Source: Pelotomaculum propionicicum
GTDB lineage: Bacteria > Bacillota > Desulfotomaculia > Desulfotomaculales > Pelotomaculaceae
Direction of reading: 5' to 3'
Assembly: GCF_004369225.1 (NCBI RefSeq)
Contig: NZ_QFFZ01000006.1
Coordinates: forward strand, 1-64,000
Length of the DNA stretch: 64,000 nucleotides
Positions 9,058 through 18,802 of this stretch are shown here, piece after piece. The notes beneath the pieces are model-generated. The model was given only the letters and a program-made list of their open reading frames with translations. It was not told where the DNA came from and made no database searches. The position numbers and the translations under genes are program-made. Every line of letters starts with the position of its first letter. Position 1 is the stretch's first letter.

Positions 9058-9717
9058 TTGGCTGATTTCTTTTATTTTGAAAATATTAGTTATCATTTAG
9101 GAGCGGCAGGCCGCCGGGTAATAGTTTCCGCCAGCCTGGCAGAAGGCGGCGTGCTGCTGATCAAAGGACCTTCCGGTGCGGGGAAAACAACTCTTTTGAA
9201 AATTCTGGCGCGGCTGCAGGAGTGTGACAGCGGGCAGGTCTTTTTTAAAGGCGAAAACTGGCTCACTATACCGGTACAGTTATGGCGTGCAATGATCAGT
9301 TGCAACTCCCAGAAACCCGCAGTCTTTAACGGCACAGTATTGGATAACTTGCGCCGGCCCTTTAGTTTGAAAATTAGAAAGGAAGCATTCAACCTGTCAG
9401 AGGCGGAAAAAGGCCTGCTGGAGTTATTGTTAAGCCGGGAGATACTGGGACAGGAAGCGCGTACGCTTTCCGGCGGGGAAGCCGCGCGAGTCGCACTGCT
9501 GCGGTCGGTTTTGTTAAACCCGGACATTTTGCTCCTTGACGAGCCCGCAGCGTCACTTGATGATAAGTCAGGCAGTGCGGTGAGGGATTTTTTATACCAC
9601 TGGGTCAGGCAGAGACCCGGCCGCGGTATAATCATGGTATCACACCAACATGACTGCAATGACCTTCCAGGAACAAAGGTTTTAGACTTAGGGGTGCAGC
9701 AGCGGGGGGTGAATTAA
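9058..9717 (+). CDS. fetA: ABC transporter ATP-binding protein, FetA/YbbL-like
   Basis: A 219-residue ATPase with Walker A GPSGAGKTT near residue 36, the signature LSGGEAARVALLR near 138, and Walker B ILLLDEPAASLDD near 157. The short length and the partner permease match FetAB of E. coli, which is reported to act in iron export, and the related plant ALS/STAR family. The start is TTG after GGAGGGAAGG. The partner gene begins directly after the stop. The transported substrate is not certain. Confidence 0.75.
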   Translation: MADFFYFENISYHLGAAGRRVIVSASLAEGGVLLIKGPSGAGKTTLLKILARLQECDSGQVFFKGENWLTIPVQLWRAMISCNSQKPAVFNGTVLDNLRRPFSLKIRKEAFNLSEAEKGLLELLLSREILGQEARTLSGGEAARVALLRSVLLNPDILLLDEPAASLDDKSGSAVRDFLYHWVRQRPGRGIIMVSHQHDCNDLPGTKVLDLGVQQRGVN

Positions 9718-10527
9718 GTGGATGTTGGAGTTATTCCTATTTCAAATTTTCAGCTCGGCTTAAGTGTTGTCTTAGTACTCATCACAGGTTTAATTTCCGC
9801 CGCCTTAAAACTGGAACTGTTGAAACCGTTAATATGGGGGACTGTTAGGACATTTGTTCAATTAACACTTATCGGCTATGCGCTAACACTAATTTTTCAG
9901 GTAAACAACCTGGCGTTGATCATTATTATCGTAACCTTGATGTGTCTTATTGCTTCAAGAACAGCCTCGCAAAGGACCCCCAACGCGGGCCGCGGCCCTT
10001 TGCTTCTTGGCTTTGTATCTCTCTGGGTCAGCACCTTTTTAGTGGGCTCTATTGTTGTGGTGCTTGTCATTTCTCCACAGCCGTGGTATTCAGCCAGAAT
10101 AGTAATCCCGATCTTTGGCATGATCCTTGGCAATTCCATGAACGGTATCGCCCTTTCCCTTGACCGCCTGTTTTCAGAGGTAAAATCCAGGATATTGGAA
10201 ATCGAGGCGCTGTTGAGTTTCGGAGCCACACCTTGGGAAGCTGTCAGGGATTGTGTGAAAGAGGCTCTCCGGGCGGGTATGACCCCGACCATAAACTCGC
10301 TTATGGTAGTTGGGCTCGTCAGTCTGCCAGGCATGATGACCGGCCAGATTCTTGGCGGTGCGGACCCGCAGCAGGCGGTGCGTTACCAGATTGTAGTGAT
10401 GCTGATGATTGCAGCGGCAGTGGCTATAGGCTGCCTGCTGTTAATCCTGATGTCATATAAAAGATTGTTCACGAAAACAGACGCAATCTCTCCAGCTGTA
10501 TTTACCGCTGACGGCAACAAAAGATAA
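9718..10527 (+). CDS. fetB: ABC transporter permease, FetB/UPF0014 family
   Basis: A 269-residue membrane protein with about seven hydrophobic segments, starting with GTG with no gap after the ATPase stop, which implies translational coupling. The conserved block IPIFGMILGNSMNGIALSLDR near residue 130 and the segment INSLMVVGLVSLPGMMTGQ near 195 are typical of the UPF0014 (YbbM/FetB) family. With FetA it should form an exporter for iron or another metal. Confidence 0.8.
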   Translation: MDVGVIPISNFQLGLSVVLVLITGLISAALKLELLKPLIWGTVRTFVQLTLIGYALTLIFQVNNLALIIIIVTLMCLIASRTASQRTPNAGRGPLLLGFVSLWVSTFLVGSIVVVLVISPQPWYSARIVIPIFGMILGNSMNGIALSLDRLFSEVKSRILEIEALLSFGATPWEAVRDCVKEALRAGMTPTINSLMVVGLVSLPGMMTGQILGGADPQQAVRYQIVVMLMIAAAVAIGCLLLILMSYKRLFTKTDAISPAVFTADGNKR

Positions 10528-10609
10528 AACAGGTTGCCTGACCAGCTTACATATGATAATTTAAGGTCAAGAGCAGGCGTTTGAAGCCGTTCAACAGGAA
10601 GGAGCTTAA

Positions 10610-11398
10610 ATGGATTATAATCTAATCAGCAACCAAATTGTTTATGACATAGACGAAATATTAGAAATGCTTGAAGAATATTTAGAAGAATACTTGCTGT
10701 TGGAAAGGTATTTTGAAGACCAGTTGGTTGAATCCAGTATAATATATCTGGAAGACATTGAAGTGGAATACGACCCGGGTGATTACGGCAAATATTTTAA
10801 GCAGAAATACCTCAAGGAAGAAGTTGAAGATGAGGAATTTTCCAGGCTCTTAAGGAATAATTTCGCCACCGGTTTTTTTATCAACGGTTCTTTAATGGAG
10901 ATTGAGATCCAAAACGGGCGTATTGTTTGTCTGGTAGGCAACAGAGGAGAACTGATCCTAAGAACAGGCCCCGAGAGCTACGTTTTTTCGCCGCTGTTCA
11001 AATTGACTATTAAACCGGACAGAGCTGAGGTTTTACTAAACGCGGTAATAGCAGCCTTTAAGAAAAACCACGAGAATATTACGAATGAAAAACTGAATGT
11101 AGAGTCTTTTTCAATGATTTCCGGTGTGTGCCTGATGGCCATGGCCAAAATTAATGAACTGCCGGCTAACAACTATGAGCTCAACCTGTCACATGATGAA
11201 ATGCTGCTATTCGGTTTAGCTTTAAATCTTGCCGGTGAAAACGGGGATAAAGAAACAAAAATGGTTACAAGGATTATAATGGAGCAGATCAAAAAATATT
11301 TTCCGGAAATCGAACATATTTCACCTGAAAGTTTTGAAGCTCCTCCCAAGATGGGGCAGATCATTGATTTCAAAAAACCTGACAACGAAAGGAAATAG
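10610..11398 (+). CDS. hypothetical acidic protein
   Basis: A 262-residue protein not recognised. The first 90 residues are very rich in Glu, Asp and Tyr (EMLEEYLEEYLLLERYFEDQ is part of this), the middle is mixed alpha/beta, and no membrane segment or metal motif is seen. AGGAAGGAG lies well spaced before the ATG, and codon use looks like that of its neighbours, so the gene is probably real. It lies between fetB and a universal stress protein in the same direction, without a close operon link. Confidence 0.6.
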   Translation: MDYNLISNQIVYDIDEILEMLEEYLEEYLLLERYFEDQLVESSIIYLEDIEVEYDPGDYGKYFKQKYLKEEVEDEEFSRLLRNNFATGFFINGSLMEIEIQNGRIVCLVGNRGELILRTGPESYVFSPLFKLTIKPDRAEVLLNAVIAAFKKNHENITNEKLNVESFSMISGVCLMAMAKINELPANNYELNLSHDEMLLFGLALNLAGENGDKETKMVTRIIMEQIKKYFPEIEHISPESFEAPPKMGQIIDFKKPDNERK

Positions 11399-11452
11399 TG
11401 AAGGAGCCTGTCAGAGGATTGTAGGCAAGTGCAAAAATATAGGAAGGAGAGA

Positions 11453-11866
11453 ATGCTGGTGTATAAAAATATTCTTATTCCTATAGATGGTTCGGAAAAA
11501 GCACTGCAGGCCGCCCGCCATGGAGCTAATCTGGCATCAAGAATAGGGGCCAGGGTGACGCTGTTCAACGTTACTCCAGTAATGCCTGCGGATGTTCGCG
11601 GCATGGTATTAAACAAGATTAACGCCCAGGGGCGGGAAACCCTGGAAAAGGTAGCGGCTGAATTAACAAGTTATAACGTACAGGTTGAAACAGAAATGAT
11701 CATGGGGCACCCCGCGGAGGCCATCTGTAAAAAAGCAAAAACAGGCAGGTATGATTTAATCATAATGGGGAGCAGGGGACTGAGCGGCGTAAAAGGCTAT
11801 TTGATGGGCAGTGTGAGCATAGCTGTGACCACCCACGCCTCCTGCCCGGTATTGATCGTACGTTAA
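11453..11866 (+). CDS. universal stress protein, UspA family
   Basis: A protein of about 137 residues with the UspA fold. It starts YKNILIPIDGSEKA, has the Asp of the nucleotide site in IDGS, and ends with the ATP-binding pattern IMGSRGLSGVKGYLMGSVS, which suggests the ATP-binding subtype. AGGAAGGAGA lies just ahead of the ATG at 11453; a GTG two codons later is also possible. These proteins help cells survive energy or redox stress; the exact role here is unknown. Confidence 0.88.
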   Translation: MLVYKNILIPIDGSEKALQAARHGANLASRIGARVTLFNVTPVMPADVRGMVLNKINAQGRETLEKVAAELTSYNVQVETEMIMGHPAEAICKKAKTGRYDLIIMGSRGLSGVKGYLMGSVSIAVTTHASCPVLIVR

Positions 11867-11869
11867 ACT

Positions 11870-12151
11870 CTATTTGTTCAATTCCATTACCATACGGATA
11901 ATGTTTTTATTCAATGAAATAAAGTCAACGCTGTAAAGCTCCCTGTCTCTTTCAAGGTTATAAATTACCGCGTTGGTCAGTGGAATAAATTGAGAGGGCG
12001 AGTTTAGAAGGTCAAGCAGCCGCAGTGCGGGGAAACAATGGGCGTCCCCTTCTATTCTATTTATGTCGGTAATAATAATCACCCTGCTGCTTACTTTTTC
12101 AACATGTTTTTCCGGAGAGGATTTAATAATTCTCTTTTGTTTTTCATTCAT
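11870..12151 (-). CDS. hypothetical protein, DUF6812-like
   Basis: A 93-residue protein convergent with the stress protein gene; their ends are 3 bases apart. The sequence RVIIITDINRIEGDAHCFP, followed by RLLDLLNSPSQFIPLTNAV, resembles small proteins of unknown function found in Firmicutes and proteobacteria (DUF6812). There is no signal or membrane segment. No function can be assigned. Confidence 0.55.
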   Translation of the reverse strand: MNEKQKRIIKSSPEKHVEKVSSRVIIITDINRIEGDAHCFPALRLLDLLNSPSQFIPLTNAVIYNLERDRELYSVDFISLNKNIIRMVMELNK

Positions 12152-12268
12152 CTTTTTCAGCCCTGCTTTTCTAAATAATTATGTCGGCTTTACCAATATA
12201 TATATATCGGAAGTTTAAGCAAAAAGTATAGTTGCTTTTTTTAAACAATAACAGATGGAGTGATAAAA

Positions 12269-13372
12269 ATGCATGTGGCAGGTACCTCGATCAAGATTGG
12301 CAGCTGTGAAATCAAGAACAGGTTCTTAAGGTCCGCGACTGTGGAGAGCATGGCTGATATCGACGGTTTCGTTACGGACGCTCTGCTGAGACTCTATTAT
12401 GACCTGGCCAGGGGAGGGACAGGCCTGATCATAACAGGCGCAGCCACCGTGGAACAAAACGGCAAGGCTTTTATCAACCAGATCTGTGTTTATGATGATA
12501 AATATATACCGGGCTTAAAAAAACTGTCCGGTATTATCCATAAATATGGTGACGGGTGCAAATGCGCTGTCCAGCTGTTTCACCAGGGTACTTCAGGATA
12601 TGGCTTCTCCTACGGGGCAACAGACAGGGGATACAGCCTCAACGATGTGAGTGAAGAGGATATTAAAGCCACCATCAGGGCTTTTGGCGCCGCAGCCGGC
12701 AGGGTTAAGGAAGCGGGCTTTGACGCGGTTGCTGTGCACGGCGCGCACGGTTACCTGCTGAGTGAATTTCTTTGCCCTGTTACTAATAACCGGTCTGATC
12801 AATGGGGCGGCAGCCTGGATAACAGGATGCGGTTTATCATGGAAGTTTACAGCGCCATTCGTGCGCGGGTAGGCGGCAGCTTCCCCATATTATGGAAGCT
12901 GAATACCGCAGATTATCTTGAGGAAGGGAACGGCATTAAAGAATATGCCCAGGTTGCCAAAAGGCTGGCTGAGCAGGGTGTGGACCTGATTGAACTGAGC
13001 GGCGGCATCACAGGACAGGTGAAATTACGGGCTAAACTAAGAAAAGAAGCCGGCACCAAAGAAGCATATTTTGCATGGGCTGTAGATACCATGCGTGAGG
13101 CTTTGGCCGGGACTAACACCGCCCTGGCGCTGACCGGCGGTATCCGCTCGCTGCCGGCTATGGAAAAACTGCTGCAAAACGGAACTGACTTAATTGGAAT
13201 TTGCCGGCCGTTAATCTGTGAGCCGGATTTCCCTGACAGGCTTTTAAAGACACCTGACCGCAGGGAGAGTAAATGTACTTCATGTAACAAATGCCTTCTC
13301 CATATCGCCAGGCAGCCCGTCAAATGTGTTGAATTCGACCCTTTCAGAAATATATTTTCATCACTTGTCTGA
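12269..13372 (+). CDS. NADH:flavin oxidoreductase, Old Yellow Enzyme family
   Basis: A protein of about 367 residues with the FMN-binding TIM barrel of the Old Yellow Enzyme family. The pattern GFDAVAVHGAHGYLLSEFL near residue 150 holds the substrate-binding His, and NRSDQWGGSLDNRMRF follows, both typical. Near the C-terminus CTSCNKC suggests the start of an iron-sulphur site, but the second half of an enoate-reductase type enzyme (the FAD domain) is missing, so this is the short form. It should reduce an activated double bond. The ATG at 12269 fits GGAG better than the GTG at 12260. Confidence 0.85.
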   Translation: MHVAGTSIKIGSCEIKNRFLRSATVESMADIDGFVTDALLRLYYDLARGGTGLIITGAATVEQNGKAFINQICVYDDKYIPGLKKLSGIIHKYGDGCKCAVQLFHQGTSGYGFSYGATDRGYSLNDVSEEDIKATIRAFGAAAGRVKEAGFDAVAVHGAHGYLLSEFLCPVTNNRSDQWGGSLDNRMRFIMEVYSAIRARVGGSFPILWKLNTADYLEEGNGIKEYAQVAKRLAEQGVDLIELSGGITGQVKLRAKLRKEAGTKEAYFAWAVDTMREALAGTNTALALTGGIRSLPAMEKLLQNGTDLIGICRPLICEPDFPDRLLKTPDRRESKCTSCNKCLLHIARQPVKCVEFDPFRNIFSSLV

Positions 13373-13391
13373 TTAATAACCGGTGATTTTT

Positions 13392-13769
13392 ATGGGACAG
13401 CGCATCAGGAAAGAAGGTAAATTTTTAATAATTGAAGAAAATAACTGGATTAACAGTACCTGTGAGATCAGTCTCTGTGACGGTGAGAACTGCCTGGCAC
13501 GGTCAAAAATAAGCACTGCCTGCGGTAAATGGATATTTGACCACATATTTGTAGCTGAAGAACACAGGGCCAAAGGTTATGGATCCGAGGTGCTGAATAA
13601 ATTAACCGATTATCTTGACCAGAACCGTCTGGATTTGTACGCTTATATTCATTCTACAGGATCTTTGGATGACAGGCAGCTTTTAGCATGGTATAAACGT
13701 CACGGGTTTATGGAGTCAAGTGACGGGAGTTACCCTCTGGTTAGGTCGTACAGAAACAACTCTATTTAA
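13392..13769 (+). CDS. GNAT-type acetyltransferase
   Basis: A protein of about 125 residues. The segment WIFDHIFVAEEHRAKGYGSE near residue 50 carries the acetyl-CoA binding pattern (R-x-x-G-Y-G) of GNAT enzymes, and LAWYKRHGFMES near the end is the usual last strand. GGTGA lies 5 bases before the ATG at 13392. The substrate is unknown. Confidence 0.75.
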   Translation: MGQRIRKEGKFLIIEENNWINSTCEISLCDGENCLARSKISTACGKWIFDHIFVAEEHRAKGYGSEVLNKLTDYLDQNRLDLYAYIHSTGSLDDRQLLAWYKRHGFMESSDGSYPLVRSYRNNSI

Positions 13770-13816
13770 TTCAGATAACAAAGTTGCTGGTTATGTCGTT
13801 TTTATACGCGCTAAGG

Positions 13817-13845
13817 TTGACAAACCTTTAAGTGTCAGGTATTTT
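13817..13845 (+). promoter_or_regulatory. sigma-A type promoter before a small gene
   Basis: TTGACA at 13817-13822 and TATTTT at 13840-13845 are separated by 17 bases, a good -35 match and a fair -10 match. It would start a short transcript covering the 50-residue gene that follows and ending at the terminator at 14091. Confidence 0.5.
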
Positions 13846-13907
13846 AAAGATCAAAGCATATTTATGGAAAAATATATGGTTAGTTAAGCTGATTAAAGGA
13901 AAAAATA

Positions 13908-14060
13908 ATGACATTTCCATCATCATTTAATAAAAAGCATATAATAAGTGACATTCCCTGGGTTCAGGAAATTCTGGAAATCATCAAAAAAGATCAGTCT
14001 GATAAGTACCTGCACATTAAAACAGGGCAGGATTGTCTGAAAAGTTTAGGGAAAAACTAA
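13908..14060 (+). CDS. small hypothetical protein, 50 residues
   Basis: ATG at 13908 follows AAAGGA with 7 bases between, and the frame runs 50 codons to TAA. The peptide begins MTFPSSFNKKHIISDI and is hydrophilic, with a helix-like centre (WVQEILEIIKKDQ). It has its own likely promoter upstream and an intrinsic terminator 31 bases downstream, so it forms a complete one-gene unit. No family is recognised. Confidence 0.5.
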   Translation: MTFPSSFNKKHIISDIPWVQEILEIIKKDQSDKYLHIKTGQDCLKSLGKN

Positions 14061-14090
14061 ACCAACAAAAACTATAAAATTAATGTTATA

Positions 14091-14118
14091 CCCCAAATCA
14101 TCCAGGTTTGGGGTTTTT
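14091..14118 (+). terminator. terminator of the small gene at 13908
   Basis: CCCCAAA (14091-14097) pairs with TTTGGGG (14107-14113) across a 9-base loop and is followed at once by TTTTT. Confidence 0.75.
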
Positions 14119-14260
14119 ATTCAGCGCTTTCCCTGACAATAATGTACAATAATTTTGGTTATTAATTACAGGTAATCTGCTTTAAAAGTTGTATATATTT
14201 TATTAGATAGTACTGGCTGTATCAGTATAGGGGAGCATAGTTGGTAAGGAGACTGTTTAG

Positions 14261-16336
14261 ATGGTCATTAACCGGCAAAAGTCTTTCATCATATTAAGTA
14301 TAATATTTTTGGTAATTTTTCTTCTCTGCCTGCCGCCTTTGATTTGCGCACATATATATACAAACCGTATATTGTCGAATTTTTCTGGTATGCAGACTTT
14401 TTTGTCCATGGAGCAGACCTCACTTATATATGATCAGGACGGGAATATAGCTGCGGAAGTTTATGCGGAGATAAACCGCCTGCCTGTGCAGCTGGATGAT
14501 ATACCACCACATGTACAGCAGGCTTTTGTGGCAATTGAGGATGAAAGATTCTACAAACATCACGGCATTGATTTGAGAGCAATTTTGCGGGCTGTGTTCA
14601 GTTATTACACCTCGGGGGAAGTAAGCCAGGGCGCCAGTACCATTACCCAGCAGACCATGAAAATGTTGTTTTTGTCACCGGAGCAAACCTTATCACGAAA
14701 GGTAAAGGAAGCCTGTTTAGCTGTTGATTTTGAAACACGTTACACTAAGGATGAGATACTGGGGCTTTACTTAAACCAGGTCTATTTCGGAGAAGGCGCT
14801 TACGGTATCCAGAGCGCTTCAAAAACCTACTTCAATAAAGACTGCACTGACCTAACCCTCGCCGAGGGGGCCTTGCTGGCCGCCTTGGTACAAGCGCCCA
14901 GTGCCTATGATCCTTATATTAATCCTGTTGATTCCATGCAGCGGCGCAATGTTGTACTGGGGAAAATGGTCCAGCAGGGATATATTGACAGTGAACAGGG
15001 CCGTGAGGCCCAGGAACAGGCTTTGAATCTCAGCAGGGAAGAGACCTCCAGCAAAAACAATTCTTATTTTATTGATTATGTAATTGACGAAGCCACTTCC
15101 ATAGTAGGCGAGTATAAGCTTTTTAAAGGCGGCCTGAAGATCCACACCACCCTGGAGGGGGACATCCAAAAGAAAGCTGAAAGCGTGTTCCAGCGCCCGA
15201 ATCTGCTGCCGGACGATAAAGTCCAGTCGGCGCTGGCCTTGCTGGAAAGTGAAACAGGCGGGATCAAAGCACTGATCGGCGGGAGGGAGTATTTAACCAG
15301 GCGTGGTTTTAACAGGGCTACCCAGTTAATGAGGCAGCCAGGCTCAGCTTTTAAACCTGTGGCCGTATACGCCCCTGCTTTTGAGCTCAACTACCGGGCT
15401 GATTCTGTTATTTCTGACACACCATTTAAAGTCGGCAGCTATGAACCCCATAACTCAGACGGTAATTTTTACGGGCAGATCACCATCCGGACCGCGGTAC
15501 AGTGGTCCAGGAATGTCGCCGCGGTCCGTCTCCTTAATACTATAGGAATTGACCGCGGGTTTGAGATGGCTCAAAAATTAGGGTTTGAGCTGACTGAAGA
15601 CGACCGCTGTCTGGCCATGGGACTGGGTGGCTTGACCAAAGGAGTGTCCCCCCTGCAAATGGCCGGCGCTTATGCTGCTTTTGCCAACGGCGGGGTATAT
15701 ATAAAACCTTATGCTATAGATTATATTGAAGATGCGGATGGCCAGGTCATCTACCGCCACCCGGAGGGTAAGCCTGTAATGATGCCGGCCACAGCCAATA
15801 CCATGAAGGATGTCCTGCGTTCAGCGGTCAGCGGGGGCACCGGTTACCGGGCAGGTGTCTACGGCATAGAAACAGCAGGCAAGACAGGCACTACCGAACT
15901 GCCGGACACAGCTGTATTCCGCGGCTTAAGCGGGAATAAAGACGCCTGGTTTGTAGGCTTTACCCCGCGTTACACCGCTGCGGTATGGCTGGGATACGAT
16001 GAAAAAGACATGGACAGACAACATTACCTCACTTCCTACGGGGGGAATAAGCCTGCCGAAATTTTCCGCCTGGTAATGGCCAATGTGATGGGAGTAAGCG
16101 AAAGTATGTACTACAGCGGCGCAGCCCCGCCCAAAAAGGAAAATGATAAAGAAAAGGCCGCTGAGGCAAAAGGGGCAGAGCAAAAGAAAACAACGGAAAC
16201 CACTGGCGTGAAGCAGGAAAAACAGGAAGACGGAGTAAAAACGCCGCAGGACGGTAAAGAAACCAATACAACTAAGACCGAGGTAAAGGAGCAAACTGAA
16301 GTCAAAGATAATACTATAAAGCCCAAAACCCCTTAA
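14261..16336 (+). CDS. class A penicillin-binding protein (PBP1A type)
   Basis: A 691-residue bifunctional peptidoglycan synthase. A membrane anchor is at residues 8-30. The glycosyltransferase (GT51) domain at about 60-230 shows AIEDERFYKHHGID and QGASTITQQ. The transpeptidase domain at about 310-610 has the serine site SAFK at 362-365, SRN at 416-418 and KTGTT at 541-545. The last 70 residues are a Lys/Glu/Thr-rich, low-complexity tail exposed outside the membrane. AAGGAGA precedes the ATG. It stands alone as a transcription unit. Confidence 0.93.
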   Translation: MVINRQKSFIILSIIFLVIFLLCLPPLICAHIYTNRILSNFSGMQTFLSMEQTSLIYDQDGNIAAEVYAEINRLPVQLDDIPPHVQQAFVAIEDERFYKHHGIDLRAILRAVFSYYTSGEVSQGASTITQQTMKMLFLSPEQTLSRKVKEACLAVDFETRYTKDEILGLYLNQVYFGEGAYGIQSASKTYFNKDCTDLTLAEGALLAALVQAPSAYDPYINPVDSMQRRNVVLGKMVQQGYIDSEQGREAQEQALNLSREETSSKNNSYFIDYVIDEATSIVGEYKLFKGGLKIHTTLEGDIQKKAESVFQRPNLLPDDKVQSALALLESETGGIKALIGGREYLTRRGFNRATQLMRQPGSAFKPVAVYAPAFELNYRADSVISDTPFKVGSYEPHNSDGNFYGQITIRTAVQWSRNVAAVRLLNTIGIDRGFEMAQKLGFELTEDDRCLAMGLGGLTKGVSPLQMAGAYAAFANGGVYIKPYAIDYIEDADGQVIYRHPEGKPVMMPATANTMKDVLRSAVSGGTGYRAGVYGIETAGKTGTTELPDTAVFRGLSGNKDAWFVGFTPRYTAAVWLGYDEKDMDRQHYLTSYGGNKPAEIFRLVMANVMGVSESMYYSGAAPPKKENDKEKAAEAKGAEQKKTTETTGVKQEKQEDGVKTPQDGKETNTTKTEVKEQTEVKDNTIKPKTP

Positions 16337-16532
16337 ATAATAATTGCCTGTTATGCAGCGGCGTCAGCCAGGACTGCCCGCAGATTGATGCGCTTTCCGG
16401 AGCGTATAAGTAATGATTGGGAATGCCGCCCCTTCAATACCTGCAAGGGAATTGAGAGGGGGTTATAATATGTTATAATAAAAATTGGTTTTATAAGTGA
16501 GGAAACAAAGTAAAGAAGAATCGAGTGATTAA

Positions 16533-18611
16533 ATGAAAGCGCTTGTACTGGCGGAAAAGCCGAGCGTAGCCAGGGAAATTGCCAGGGTTTTAAAATGCGG
16601 GTCTAAGAATAAGGGGTACCTGGAGGGGCCTCAATATGTGGTAACCTGGGCGCTAGGCCACCTGGTTACCCTTGCTGAACCTGATGATTATGACCATAAA
16701 TACAAAGAATGGCGCCTGGAGGATCTGCCCATGCTGCCGGCCAGCATGAAATTGAAAGTGATCAGGCAAACTTCCCACCAGTTTCAGGTTATACGTAATT
16801 TAATGAAGCGGCATGATCTCAAAGAACTGGTGATAGCCACAGATGCCGGCCGAGAAGGTGAACTGGTGGCACGCTGGATCATGGCCCTGGCCAACTGGAG
16901 AAAACCTTTCAAACGCCTGTGGATCTCATCACAAACTGATGACGCTATTCGCGAGGGATTTGCCAACTTAAAGGCCGGCACGTCTTACAACAACCTGTAC
17001 GACGCCGCTGTATGCCGGGCTGAGGCGGACTGGCTAATCGGGCTCAATGTAACCAGGGCCCTAACCTGTAAATTTAATGCCCAGTTAAACGCAGGCAGGG
17101 TCCAGACCCCAACCCTGGCTATGATTGTTAACAGGGAAGAAGAAATAAAAAAATTTGTTCCTGTGGACTACTGGACTGTCAGAGCGGATTTCGGCGACTA
17201 TTTTGCTGACTGGCGCGGGCCGGACAACAACGGCCGGATCTTTAACTACGCCCGGGCGGAAGATATAGCGGCTAAAATCAAGGGGCGCCAGGGTGTGGTA
17301 AAGGATGTCCGCATCGAGAGCAAGAGCGAGCCGGTACCCCTGGCTTATGATCTGACGGAATTACAGAGGGACGCCAACAGGCGGTACGGGTTTTCAGCCC
17401 AGAAAACCCTGTCCTTACTGCAAGACCTTTACGAGCAGCATAAACTGGTTACCTACCCGAGGACCGATTCCCGCTACATTACCTCTGATATTGTGCCAAC
17501 GCTCGCTTCCAGGCTGAAAAGCATTTCGGTTGCTCCGTATGCCGAGTTGGTCAAACCATTGCTGCAAAAGCCCTTGCAGCCGACAAAACGCTTTGTTGAC
17601 AACAGTAAGGTCGCAGACCACCATGCCGTCATCCCAACCGAACAGCCATTGCGTTTAACCTCTTTAAAAGAAGATGAAAGGAAAATTTATGATTTAATCG
17701 TGCGAAGGTTTATTGCTGTTTTGTACCCGCCTTACCGTTACGACCAGACTACTATAATTACCGCGGTCAACGGAGAGAACTTTTACGCCAGGGGCAAGGT
17801 GGTCAAAGATAAGGGCTGGCGGGCTGTTACCTCTAAACCTGCGGAGAAAGACGACCCGGACAGCGAGGCGCTGCCCGAACAGACTCTGACCATGCAAAAG
17901 AAAGGCGACATAAAGCAAGTTAAAAGTTACAAGATAAACAAATCAAAAACCAAGCCGCCGGCCCGTTATAATGAAGCGACCCTGCTGACAGCCATGGAGA
18001 GCCCCGGCAAATTTATTGAAGATGAAGAATTGCGGGAGAGCATGAAAGGCAGCGGCCTGGGAACTCCCGCGACCCGGGCGGAAATTATAGAAAAACTGCT
18101 TAACACCAGCTATATCGAGCGGCAGGGCAAAGAATTGGTTCCCACATCGAAAGGCATGCAGTTGATCAAACTGGTGGCTCCGGCCTTAAAAACCCCTGAA
18201 TTGACCGCCCAGTGGGAGCAGAGGCTTTCCGATATTGCCAGGGGCAAGGGCAGTAAAACTGAATTTATGGCCGATATCCGTAAAAACGCCATTGAACTGG
18301 TCAAAAGTGTAGTGGCGGATAATGCTGTTTATAAGGCTGACAATATTACCAGGACCAAATGCCCCGTTTGCGGCAAGTATCTGCTGCTGGTTAACGGCAA
18401 GAGAGGGAAGATGCTGGTTTGCCAGGACCGCGCCTGCGGTCACCGGCAGCCTGAAAAACAGGATGAATTTGGGTATAAGAGTTCCAAGCACGCCAGCAGG
18501 GTCAACCAAAGGCTTATCGACCAGTACAGCGACCAGGGCTCAGTCGGGCAGAACCTGGGCGATTTGCTGAAGGCTGCCCTGCAAAAAGAAAAACCAACTG
18601 AAAAGGATTAA
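16533..18611 (+). CDS. topB: DNA topoisomerase III
   Basis: A 692-residue type IA topoisomerase that relaxes and decatenates DNA. The TOPRIM domain is at the start (VLAEKPSVAREIA, then IATDAGREGELVAR near residue 100), and the active-site tyrosine is Tyr308 in LVTYPRTDSRY. One zinc ribbon is visible near residue 610 (CPVCGKY, then CQDRACGHRQ). Length and domain order fit TopB rather than TopA, which would carry several zinc ribbons. TATAAT-like sequences lie at about 16465-16485; the binding site before the ATG is weak. Confidence 0.92.
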   Translation: MKALVLAEKPSVAREIARVLKCGSKNKGYLEGPQYVVTWALGHLVTLAEPDDYDHKYKEWRLEDLPMLPASMKLKVIRQTSHQFQVIRNLMKRHDLKELVIATDAGREGELVARWIMALANWRKPFKRLWISSQTDDAIREGFANLKAGTSYNNLYDAAVCRAEADWLIGLNVTRALTCKFNAQLNAGRVQTPTLAMIVNREEEIKKFVPVDYWTVRADFGDYFADWRGPDNNGRIFNYARAEDIAAKIKGRQGVVKDVRIESKSEPVPLAYDLTELQRDANRRYGFSAQKTLSLLQDLYEQHKLVTYPRTDSRYITSDIVPTLASRLKSISVAPYAELVKPLLQKPLQPTKRFVDNSKVADHHAVIPTEQPLRLTSLKEDERKIYDLIVRRFIAVLYPPYRYDQTTIITAVNGENFYARGKVVKDKGWRAVTSKPAEKDDPDSEALPEQTLTMQKKGDIKQVKSYKINKSKTKPPARYNEATLLTAMESPGKFIEDEELRESMKGSGLGTPATRAEIIEKLLNTSYIERQGKELVPTSKGMQLIKLVAPALKTPELTAQWEQRLSDIARGKGSKTEFMADIRKNAIELVKSVVADNAVYKADNITRTKCPVCGKYLLLVNGKRGKMLVCQDRACGHRQPEKQDEFGYKSSKHASRVNQRLIDQYSDQGSVGQNLGDLLKAALQKEKPTEKD

Positions 18612-18635
18612 CACCAAGTACCCAAAATACGTCGG

Positions 18636-18679
18636 GGACATACCTCCCCTCAGAAAAGACCAAAGTCAAAGGTATGTCC
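18636..18679 (+). terminator. hairpin downstream of topB
   Basis: GGACATACCT (18636-18645) pairs perfectly with AGGTATGTCC (18670-18679) over a 24-base loop, 25 bases after the topB stop. No T-run follows directly, so it may be a weak terminator or an mRNA 3' stabiliser. Confidence 0.45.
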
Positions 18680-18802
18680 TCTTTCCTATGAGCCGCTTTT
18701 ACGCGGTGTTTTCTTTTTTTAAAATAAGTAATAGTGAGCATAATAATTAAAGCATTAAAGTTGCCAATACAGGTATGAGGCAGGTTATTTATTCTGGAGA
18801 TG

